64,000 nt of DNA. Origin: Streptomyces xylophagus (GTDB lineage: Bacteria; Actinomycetota; Actinomycetes; Streptomycetales; Streptomycetaceae). How positions within the stretch are numbered: position 1 is the first letter of the stretch; each line of letters begins with the position of its first letter. The notes beneath the pieces were generated by a model. The model worked only from the letters and a program-made list of their open reading frames with translations, searched no databases and was not told the origin of the DNA. Positions 15,918 through 24,300 of this stretch are shown here, piece by piece. The DNA is taken from the NCBI RefSeq assembly GCF_000716435.1, contig NZ_JNWO01000027.1, positions 62,001 through 126,000 of the forward strand, written 5' to 3'. The translations under genes were made by a program, and so were the position numbers.

Positions 15918-17378
15918 GTGCTCTTCCTCTATGTCATAGTCCTGCTGTGCTGCGGCGGGCTGTGGGTCGCCGGAATCGTCGAGCAGCGGCGGCACTTCGC
16001 CTCGCTGGAGCAGATACCGACGCGGGTGCTGGTCAACGGCATCCGCGGCAAGAGTTCGATCACCCGGCTCTGCGCGGGCGCGCTGCGCGGCGGCGGCCTG
16101 GTCACGGTGGCCAAGACCACCGGCACCGCGGCCCGGTTCATCCATCCGGATGCCACCGAGGAGCCGGTGTACCGCAAGTTCGGGCTGGCCAACATCGTCG
16201 AGCAGATCGGCATCGTGCGGCGGGCGGCGACCTACCGGCCGGACGCGCTGGTGATCGAGTGCATGGCGGTGATGCCCGCGCTGCAGGAGATCAATCAGGA
16301 GAAGCTGATCCGTTCCACGATCGGCGTGCTGTGCAATGTCCGCGAGGACCATCTGGAGGAGATGGGGCCGACGCTGGACGATGTCGCCCGCTCGCTCTCC
16401 CGCTCGATGCCGGTGGGCGGGGTGTGCGTGACGGCGGAGAAGGACCGGCTGCACATCCTCCAGGAGGAGGCCGACAAGCGGAACTGCCGTCTGATCGCGG
16501 TCGATCCGGAGTCGGTGACCGACTCCGAGCTGCGCGGCTTCAGCTGGTTCACCTTCAAGGAGAACGTGGCGATCGCGCTCGCCGTCGCCGAACTGCTCGG
16601 CGTGGAGCGGCAGACCGCGATGCAGGGCATGTGGGACGCGCCGCCCGACCCGGGCGTGCTGTCGGTGGAACGCTATGTCACCCCCGAGGGCAAGCGGCTG
16701 CGGTTCGCCAACGTCTTCGCGGCCAACGACCCCGAGTCGACGCTGATGAACGTCCGGCAGCTGGAGGAGCTGGGCGCGATCCGACAGCCGGTCAACGTCG
16801 TCATCAACTGCCGCCCGGACCGGGTCGAGCGCAATGGACAGATGGGCGCGATCGTGCCCGCCCTCGCCGCCGAGACGGTGTTCCTGATCGGCCACCCGAC
16901 CAAGAGCGCCCGCGACGCGATTCCGGCCGGCTTCACCGGGCGGGTGGTGGATCTCGGCGGCGACCGCCGGGACCCCGAGGAGGTGACCGAGGCGATCCTC
17001 GCGGAACTCGGCCCGTCCTCCTCGCTGGTGGCGATCGGCAACATCCACGGCCAGGGCGAGCTGTTCCTGGAATGCCTCGCCGGGCTGCCGCTGGACGACC
17101 CCGAGGAATCGCTCGACGCCGTTCCGCACGGCGACGGCCTGGACCAGGAGACGATGCAGATCGTGCTGGTCCGGCCACAGGTCGCGATGGGCCGGCCGCC
17201 CGAGCCGGAGCCGTACAGCTGGGTGGCACCGCTGGAGACAACCCAGAGCATCCACATCCCGGAGCAGCGCGAACTCGCCCGCCGCTTCGCCGCCCGCCAC
17301 GGGCGGCCCGACGGCCAGCACGCCGAAGGCGACCCGCAGAACTCCTACGATCCGTCCCAGCTCACGAGGAACCCGTGA
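15918..17378 (+). CDS. pgsB: Poly-gamma-glutamate synthase subunit PgsB/CapB (Mur-ligase-like)
   Basis: A 486-residue protein with an N-terminal membrane helix (residues about 2-20) and a Mur-ligase-type nucleotide-binding loop NGIRGKSSITR (40-50). KTTGTAAR, NVREDHLEEMG, FTFKENVAIALA and FAANDPEST follow, as in PgsB/CapB. This family activates glutamate with ATP and adds it to poly-gamma-glutamate at the inner face of the membrane. The C-terminal tail (about 410-486) is longer and hydrophilic. GTG 15918 is used. Its stop overlaps the pgsC start by four bases (GTGA), a mark of translational coupling. The polymer made is inferred. Confidence 0.85.
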   Translation: MLFLYVIVLLCCGGLWVAGIVEQRRHFASLEQIPTRVLVNGIRGKSSITRLCAGALRGGGLVTVAKTTGTAARFIHPDATEEPVYRKFGLANIVEQIGIVRRAATYRPDALVIECMAVMPALQEINQEKLIRSTIGVLCNVREDHLEEMGPTLDDVARSLSRSMPVGGVCVTAEKDRLHILQEEADKRNCRLIAVDPESVTDSELRGFSWFTFKENVAIALAVAELLGVERQTAMQGMWDAPPDPGVLSVERYVTPEGKRLRFANVFAANDPESTLMNVRQLEELGAIRQPVNVVINCRPDRVERNGQMGAIVPALAAETVFLIGHPTKSARDAIPAGFTGRVVDLGGDRRDPEEVTEAILAELGPSSSLVAIGNIHGQGELFLECLAGLPLDDPEESLDAVPHGDGLDQETMQIVLVRPQVAMGRPPEPEPYSWVAPLETTQSIHIPEQRELARRFAARHGRPDGQHAEGDPQNSYDPSQLTRNP

Positions 17379-17857
17379 TCCCCGCCGACCTCACCGCACA
17401 GACCGCCGCACTCGGGATCGCCCTCGGGCTGGTCTTCTCGCTCGTCTGCTATCTGACCACCAACCTCTCCCCGGGCGGAATGATCACCCCGGGCTGGATC
17501 GCCCTCACGCTCGTCACCGACGTGCAGTTGGCCGGGCTGATGGTCTGTGTGGCGACCCTCACGTACTTCACGACGAAACTGCTCCAGCGCACGGTGATTC
17601 TCTACGGCAAACGGCTGTTCGCCGCCGTGGTGCTGACCGCGGTGCTGATACAGACCACCGTGATGCTCGCCCTGAATCACGAGTTCCCGCTGCTGTACAC
17701 CTCACAGACCCTTGGCTTCATCGTCCCCGGTCTGGTCTCCTACCAGATGGTCCGTCAGCCGATGGCTGCCACGCTCATCTCGACCACGGCGGTGACGCTG
17801 GCCACGTACGTGGTACTGGTCTCCGGTCTCCTGATCGGCGTCCTGCCCACCGGCTGA
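17375..17857 (+). CDS. pgsC: Poly-gamma-glutamate biosynthesis protein PgsC/CapC
   Basis: A 160-residue integral membrane protein with about five helices, matching PgsC/CapC in size, in the conserved NLSPGGMITPGWIAL segment and in its place directly after pgsB. PgsC forms the membrane part of the PgsB-PgsC synthase and is thought to help polymer pass the membrane. GTG 17375 overlaps the pgsB stop and has GAGGA upstream. Bacillus operons continue with pgsA and pgsE; neither is recognisable here, where an NlpC/P60 protein follows after 44 bases. Confidence 0.85.
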   Translation: MIPADLTAQTAALGIALGLVFSLVCYLTTNLSPGGMITPGWIALTLVTDVQLAGLMVCVATLTYFTTKLLQRTVILYGKRLFAAVVLTAVLIQTTVMLALNHEFPLLYTSQTLGFIVPGLVSYQMVRQPMAATLISTTAVTLATYVVLVSGLLIGVLPTG

Positions 17858-17901
17858 CCCGCCCACCGCGCTCTCACCCCGTACTTCCAGGAGGATCGGC
17901 C

Positions 17902-18975
17902 ATGCACTCCCACTCCGCCGGCAGAAGCAGCCGCCCGACCCGCCGCGCCCTGCTCGGGACGATCGCGGGCGTGGCGGCCGTCGGGGCGACGGGCGGGTAC
18001 GCCTGGAACCGGCTCGGCCACGACAGCGGCGACGACGGCGGCACGACCGCCGACGGCGCGGGCACCGGCTCGAACACCGGGAAGCAGACCTTCGAGCGGC
18101 TGTCCTCCCCCGACCGCACCGTGGTCCGCGGCTCCGACGGCGGCACGCTCGCCACGTTCACCGACGGAGCCCGTACGGCCGTACTCACCGGGCCCACCCG
18201 CACCTTCAGCGAGCGGCGGACCACCGAGTCCAAGGTGACCACGGACGCCTGGGTGCGGGTGCTGCCGCACACATGGCAGCAGGGCATGGAGAAGTCCGCC
18301 TGGTTCAAGAGCTGGTTCGGCAAGACGCTCGGCGACACCAGCGCGGACGTCTTCGCGGTGGCGTTCCAGTACAGCAGCGCCGGGGCGCCCGCCAAGCACA
18401 ACGCCGACGACGTGCGCTACGCGGGCACCGCGCACTTCGGCCCGCGCAATTCCAAGGTCGCCAACCCGCTGGACTTCGCCTACTACGACGAACAGTCCGA
18501 CTTCTACGACTATCTGGGCGTTCCCTGGGACTTCGACGGCACGCGCGTGCAGCCGGAGCAGGCCCGCTACGGCTGCGTCGACTGCTCCGGCTTCCAGCGT
18601 CTGGTGTGGGGCTACCGCATGGGCTTCCCCATGCACAACACCAACACCAAGGGCACCGGTCTGCCGCGCCGCGCCTACGCCATCGCCGCCTACGGTCCCG
18701 GCCAAGTGGTGATCCCCCACACCGGCACGAAGCAGGCCACCGACCTGAGCATCCTGCAACCCGGCGACCTGGTCTTCTTCGCCATCATCAAGGACCGGCC
18801 GGACTTCATCGACCACGTGGGCATCTACATGGGCCTCGACGACCAGGGTCGCCACCGCTTCTACTCCAGCCGCTCCGCCGCCAACGGCCCGACCATGGGC
18901 GACCTTTCGGGCCACGCGCTGCTGGACGGCACCGACTTCTACGCCCGCGGCTTCCGGTCGGCCCGCCGCCTGTGA
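17902..18975 (+). CDS. NlpC/P60-type amidohydrolase with Tat-like signal
   Basis: A 357-residue exported protein. Residues 14-35 (RPTRRALLGTIAGVAAVGA) look like a Tat signal, followed by a Gly/Asp/Thr-rich linker. The C-terminal domain has YGCVDCSGFQRLVWGY (catalytic Cys about 228), QPGDLVFF and DHVGIYMG (His about 305), the Cys-His core of NlpC/P60 peptidases. NlpC/P60 proteins cut gamma-glutamyl bonds in peptidoglycan, and relatives degrade poly-gamma-glutamate. Directly after pgsC, release or trimming of the polymer is a reasonable inference. GGAGGA lies just before ATG 17902. Confidence 0.82.
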   Translation: MHSHSAGRSSRPTRRALLGTIAGVAAVGATGGYAWNRLGHDSGDDGGTTADGAGTGSNTGKQTFERLSSPDRTVVRGSDGGTLATFTDGARTAVLTGPTRTFSERRTTESKVTTDAWVRVLPHTWQQGMEKSAWFKSWFGKTLGDTSADVFAVAFQYSSAGAPAKHNADDVRYAGTAHFGPRNSKVANPLDFAYYDEQSDFYDYLGVPWDFDGTRVQPEQARYGCVDCSGFQRLVWGYRMGFPMHNTNTKGTGLPRRAYAIAAYGPGQVVIPHTGTKQATDLSILQPGDLVFFAIIKDRPDFIDHVGIYMGLDDQGRHRFYSSRSAANGPTMGDLSGHALLDGTDFYARGFRSARRL

Positions 18976-19031
18976 TCCCGCCACCAGTGCACCGCAGCTC
19001 CACCTGACCTGCTGATCCGAGGACCACTGCC

Positions 19032-21122
19032 ATGACCGCCATCTCCGCCGCCCGGCCCACCGGAGCGCACCGAGGCCGCCGGGCGGCGAACCGCCGATCC
19101 GGCCTGCCGGAAGACGCCCCACGCTGGGAGCGCCCGGCGCTCGCCGCGGTGCTGGCCGTCGCCACGGTGCTGTACTCCTGGGGCATGGGGAACGCCGCGC
19201 TCCACCCCTTCTACGGTGCGGCGATACGTTCGATGGCCGGCGGCTGGCGTGCCTTCTTCTTCGGCGGGCTCGACACCAGCGGTTCGATCAGCATCGACAA
19301 GCTCCCCGGCGCCTTCTGGCCCGACGCCGTCTCCGTCTGGATCTTCGGCCCGCACACCTGGGCGGCCGCTCTTCCCCAGGTCGTCGAGGGCGTGCTGACG
19401 GTATGGCTGCTGCACCGGATCGTACGGGCCTGGGCCGGGCCGTTCGCCGCGCTGATCGCCGCGCTGACCCTCACCCTCACCCCGGTCACCGTGGTCCTCA
19501 ACCGGGCCACCATCCCGGACACCGCGCTCACCCTGCTCCTGGTGGCGGCCGCCGGAGCGCTGCAGAAGGCGGTGCGCACCGAGCGGCTGCTGCCCCTGAT
19601 CACCTGCGGGATCTGGGTCGGGCTCGCCTTCCAGGCGAAGATGCTGCAGGCGTGGCTGGTGCTGCCGGTCTTCGCCGTCGTGTACCAAATCGCCGCGCCC
19701 GGCACGCCGTTGAAGCGGGCGCTGCGCTTTCTGCTGGGCGGTGCGGTCGCGCTGGCGGTCTCCTGCTTCTGGGTGCTGATCGCCTGGGCGACACCGGTCG
19801 CCGACCGCCCGTACCTCGACGGGACGTCCGACAACAATCCGTTCGCCCTGGTCTTCGGCTACAACGGCCTGAGCCGCTTCAGCAGCGATTCCACCGCGTT
19901 CGGCGCCGTCGCCGGCACCGCCAACAGCCGCACCACCGGCAACACCGGCTGGAACATGCTGATCAACGACACGGTCGGCCCGCAGGTCGCCTGGTTCCTG
20001 CCGCTCGCCGTACTCGCCGCGGTCCTGGGCGTCGTCTGGCGCACCCGGCAACCGCGAACGGACATGCTGCGCGCGGGATTTCTGCTGTGGGGCGGCTGGC
20101 TGGCCGTGCACGCCCTGGTGTTCAGCGCCTCGAACGGCAACCACGCCTACTACATGGCCGTCATCGCCCCGGCGCTCGCCGCGCTGACCGGCGGCGGACT
20201 CGCGCTCTTCCGATCGGAGTACGAGTCGGCGCACAGCCCGGAACACGAGCGGGAACACGAGCGGGAACACGAGCCGGAGCACAAGCCGGACCCGGAACCG
20301 GAGCCGGAACACGAGCCGGAGCCCTGGTCGCCGTACGTGTCGGCGCACCCGTCGGAGCCCTGGTCGGCGAACGAAGCGAAGCACGAATCGGAGAACACGT
20401 CGGAGGACAAGTCGGGCGACCGACGGCACAGGGCGCTGCCGGCGGCGATCGTGCTGACGGTGGTGTGGGCGCTGGTGCTCGACTGGCCGACCCGGTTCGT
20501 CGACTGGCTGCTGCCGATCGCCGTGATGCTCGCACTGTGCGGAGTGGTGGGCCTGTGGAGCCGCGGGCCGCGCACCTCCCCGAGGAAGGTCCAGGGCGCC
20601 CTCGCCGCCGGGATCGCGGCCACCCTGGTCGTACCGGCAGGCTGGGCCGTCTCCAGCCTCGACCCGCTCTACGCGGGCGCCTCCACCGCGCCGATCGCAG
20701 GTCCGGTCGGCAACGCGTACTACAACAGCCTCCGTGAACACCACTCTCCGCGGCGGATAGGGCTCGACCGGCCCAGCGCCCGCGACACCGCACTGCTCGA
20801 CTACCTCACCACGCACCGCCACGGCGAGAAGTACCTGCTCGCCACGCAGACCGCCTACGGCGCCGAGCCTCTGCTGCGCGCGAAGTCCGAACCCGTCCTC
20901 GTCATGGGCGGCTTCACCGGCAACACCCCCTTCCCCACCACACCGCAGCTCGCCGGCCTAGTCACCAACCACCAGCTGCGCTACGCCCTGCTCACCACCC
21001 AGCGCCCCACCACCGCCACGACCACCTGGGTGAAGTCCAACTGCACGCGCATCCCGCCGGCCTCCTACGGCCGCCGCACCGGCGGGAGCTTCACGCTCTA
21101 CGACTGCAGGCCTCAAGGGTGA
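19032..21122 (+). CDS. GT39/ArnT-like membrane glycosyltransferase with charged repeat insert
   Basis: A 696-residue protein with about ten membrane helices. It has the acidic first loop LDTSGSISIDKLPGAFW and HPFYGAA near the start, typical of GT39/ArnT-like dolichyl/polyprenyl-phosphate-sugar transferases that glycosylate proteins or lipids outside the membrane. Residues about 400-470 hold a hydrophilic insert of His-Glu-Pro repeats (HEREHEREHEPEHKP) between helices. A soluble C-terminal part (about 540-696) contains TNHQLRYALL. It is last in the five-gene operon, 56 bases after the NlpC/P60 gene, pointing to sugar addition to the surface polymer or its anchor. Confidence 0.82.
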   Translation: MTAISAARPTGAHRGRRAANRRSGLPEDAPRWERPALAAVLAVATVLYSWGMGNAALHPFYGAAIRSMAGGWRAFFFGGLDTSGSISIDKLPGAFWPDAVSVWIFGPHTWAAALPQVVEGVLTVWLLHRIVRAWAGPFAALIAALTLTLTPVTVVLNRATIPDTALTLLLVAAAGALQKAVRTERLLPLITCGIWVGLAFQAKMLQAWLVLPVFAVVYQIAAPGTPLKRALRFLLGGAVALAVSCFWVLIAWATPVADRPYLDGTSDNNPFALVFGYNGLSRFSSDSTAFGAVAGTANSRTTGNTGWNMLINDTVGPQVAWFLPLAVLAAVLGVVWRTRQPRTDMLRAGFLLWGGWLAVHALVFSASNGNHAYYMAVIAPALAALTGGGLALFRSEYESAHSPEHEREHEREHEPEHKPDPEPEPEHEPEPWSPYVSAHPSEPWSANEAKHESENTSEDKSGDRRHRALPAAIVLTVVWALVLDWPTRFVDWLLPIAVMLALCGVVGLWSRGPRTSPRKVQGALAAGIAATLVVPAGWAVSSLDPLYAGASTAPIAGPVGNAYYNSLREHHSPRRIGLDRPSARDTALLDYLTTHRHGEKYLLATQTAYGAEPLLRAKSEPVLVMGGFTGNTPFPTTPQLAGLVTNHQLRYALLTTQRPTTATTTWVKSNCTRIPPASYGRRTGGSFTLYDCRPQG

Positions 21123-21130
21123 GCAACGAG

Positions 21131-21165
21131 GACGGCCCGGGAAGACGAGATCTTCCCGGGCCGTC
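21131..21165. terminator. Strong bidirectional terminator
   Basis: GACGGCCCGGGAAGA (21131-21145) and TCTTCCCGGGCCGTC (21151-21165) form a perfect 15-base-pair stem with a five-base loop. It lies between the convergent glycosyltransferase and the 58-residue membrane protein gene. Confidence 0.85.
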
Positions 21166-21169
21166 CCGG

Positions 21170-21346
21170 TCAACTACGCAGGTGACGGATCAGCTCCGCC
21201 ACGCCGCCCGCCACCGCGCCGCCGCACAGGCACACGAGGAGCGACCGCGTCGACGGCAGTCCCCTGTGGGTGATGAAGCCCTCGACCAGAGCGCCACAGA
21301 CACCGGCCAGTACGAAGAGCAGGATGCGTCCAGCACTGGATGTCAT
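21170..21346 (-). CDS. 58-residue two-helix membrane protein, possible immunity protein
   Basis: A tiny protein with two hydrophobic helices (about 7-23 ILLFVLAGVCGALVEGF and 33-50 SLLVCLCGGAVAGGVAE) and a basic end (LIRHLRS). It starts 7 bases after the stop of the giant RHS gene on the same strand, with GGTGA upstream, so it is surely co-transcribed. Small genes placed like this after polymorphic toxins usually encode the matching immunity protein. A membrane immunity protein would fit the hydrophobic RHS tail. This role is inferred from position only. Confidence 0.6.
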   Translation of the reverse strand: MTSSAGRILLFVLAGVCGALVEGFITHRGLPSTRSLLVCLCGGAVAGGVAELIRHLRS

Positions 21347-21353
21347 CGTCACG

Positions 21354-24300
21354 TCACCAGTATCCGTAGTAGACGAGGAAGATGTAGGGCCAGGAAACGC
21401 CCCACTTGCGATGAGTCCCGTACTTGAAGATGAACACCTTCTGCCGGGGCGACCAGTTGTCGCCGATGTACGAGCTGAGGACGCCCGCGACGATGCCCGC
21501 GATGATGGCGCCGAGGAGCCCGGTTTTGGATGCCACCCCTCCGGCGATGCCCCAGACCGCGCCCTGCGCGATCGCACGCTGGTCGGCCTTGTTCAGGACC
21601 ACCGAGATGTACGGCTTGCTCTTGTAGATCTTGAACAAGCCGTTCAGGTCAAGGGCGTTGACCGGATCCTGGCCCACATAGTCGTAGGCGTTGGCACTGC
21701 CTCCGAAGACCGGGTCGGTGGAAAGGAACCGCCCTGTGGTCGGCGCGTAGAGGCGGGCGCCCATGAGGATGTCTCCGGTGGGCGTCTCGCTGGAGCGCTG
21801 TTTGCCGCCCAGCCAGCCGTAACGCGAGGTGCTGGTACCGGTGAGCGGGTTGCCGTACTCGTCGGCCGCCATCACCAGGACCGGGGTGGTGCTGTCGTTG
21901 ACGGGCAGCACCATGTTGATGTCACCGTGCAGATTGGTGAGTTGCAGCTGGAAGTGCCCCGTCGCCGAGGAGTAGATGGCGCTGAGGTCTCCGGCCATGT
22001 CGTTGATGTTGCGCGTGTAGGCGCTCGTGCTCTCGCGAATCCAGGCGGGCGAGTCCGAGGTTCCGTCGTAGTGGTTGGTGCGGGCCGCGCTCTGGGTCCA
22101 ACTGCCGGACGTATTGGTTTCCGACGTAGAGGACCGGATGCGACCTGCGGGGTCCAGCTGCCAGGTGACGCGGCTGGTGCCGGAGGTCTGCTGATAGGCC
22201 AGGTCGTTGGCGTAGTACGCGGTCGTCGTCCCACTCGGCTCAGCGGTCGTGCGGCCGAAGGCGTCGTAGGTGTACCCGCTGTCGACCAGACGGTCGGCAC
22301 TGTCGTAACTGTGGCTGACCGTGGTTCCACCGCTGGTGGGGCAGGCCGCCTTGGCGGCGCCGACGGCCGTGGTCAGACCCGTGCGGTTGGAGTCCTTGTC
22401 GAAGGCGTAGTGCCGCGTGGTGCAGGTACTGGTCGCGCCAGTGGTGGCGCTGGTGGTGAGAACGGTCTGACTGACGTCCGAGAGGCGACTCGCGGCGTCG
22501 TAGGCGTACGTGTTGTTGACGCCGAGGCCTCCGGTGGTGGACTGGGCCCGGCTGACCTCCAGCCCGGCTCCGGAGTACCCCGCCTGGTCGGAGAGCAGCA
22601 CGTTCCCGTTCGCGTCGGTGTAGACCCGGGAGGTGGCCTGTCCGGTCTCGTCCGTGGTGGTCTTGAGGGTGATCGAGCCCGGCAGGGACTCCGTGGTCAG
22701 GTTGCCGTCGGCGTCATAAGTGGCGCCGAAGGCCCCGGCGTTGGAGTCGGTCTGCGTCGTCGGCACACCGCGCGGGTCCTTGCTGGTGTCGTAGGTGTAG
22801 GTGGTGGTCGACGGTGCCGTGTCGGTGGTCTGCGTGGGGCGGTCCAGTGCGTCGTACTGGACCGCGACGGTGTTCCCGTCCGCGTCGGTCGACGACATGC
22901 CGCGGCCGAGTTGGTCGTAACTCCAGGTGTTCGAGGCGCCGTCCGGCGTCGAGACCTTGGACTGCTGACCGTTGCTCGCGTTGTATGCCGTGGTCGTCGT
23001 CTGCACCGCCTGGCCGACACCGCCGGAGACCGCGACCGTGCTCTTGCGGCCCGCCGCGTCGTAGGTGGTGGTGCTGATACGGGTGACGCTGTTGGCGGTC
23101 TGGGTCACCGTGCTCGGCGAGCCGTACAGGTTGTACGTGGTCGTCGTGGTGGTCCGCTGGCTCGGGTTGGAGCCACCACCGGTGATGGCGCCGGCGGGAG
23201 CGGTCTGGCAGACCAGGTCGGCCCACTCGGGGTGGCCTCCGCAGGGGCTGCTTCCGGTAGCGGTGTAGTAGGTGGTCGTGGTGGCACCGGCGTCGGAGCC
23301 GGTGGAGGACGGCTGGGAGTTGGATATCACCTTGCCGGCGGAGTTGTACCCCGTCGCGGTGGTGATCGCCAGGCCTGCCGGGTCGACCGTGGTCCTGGTC
23401 GCCTGTCCCAGCGTCCAGTCGTAGACGGTCTTGGTGGTGCGCGTGTCCGCGTCCGTGGCGTAGCCCGCGATGGTGCTGCCGGTGACGGCTGTGGTCACCA
23501 GGCCGGACGCGTTCGCTGAGCCGTCGGTGGGACGGCCTTCGTCGTAGGTGTTGTGGATGTGTGTCCGGGCGGCGACGACGGAGCCGGCCGCACGGGCGGC
23601 GCTGGTACCCGAGGCGGCCAACGCGTGCTCCAGAGTGACCTGGTGCAGCGGGCCGTACATGTCGGTCAGGAGCTGACCGCTGCTGTCGCGGACGTTCACC
23701 GTGGACAGCAGGTTGGCACGCTGCGCGGTGGTCATCGCTGCCAGTCCGAGCACGTTGAGCTCGGTGTTGGTGCTCGCGGCCAGGGCGAGTTCGCGGTTGG
23801 CGGCGCTGAGCTGGCGAGCGGCGTTCCCGAGAGCGTCGTAGTCGACGGTGGTGATGTGCCCACCGGGAGTGGCGGTGTTGGACTCGCGCCCGTTGACATC
23901 CAGGTAGTGGATGTCGGCGCGGGTGTAGGAGCTGGAGGTGAGGTTCCCGGACCCGGTGTTGGAGGTGGGAACCTGATCGGCGGGGAAGATCGCCGTGGCG
24001 TCGGTCGGCGCGTCGGCCTGAGCCAGCGAGGCCACGTCCGAAGCGCCCATCGCGTAGGGGCCGCCCGCCGCGGTGGTGCGGGGCACGTCGTAGACGACGG
24101 TGGTGGTCGCCGTGCCGTTGGTCGTCGACGCGGAGCCCGGGGTGAGGGTCGGGCGGGAGACGCTCAGCAGGCGTCCCGCGTTGGTGTCGCCGTTGGTGCC
24201 CGCGGTGCCGTAGGTGAACGTCCAGGGGAGCTGGCCCGGAGGCGTGAGTGTGGCCACCCGGCCGGCCGAGGTGTAGGTGTACGCGGTCACGAGGCTGGGC

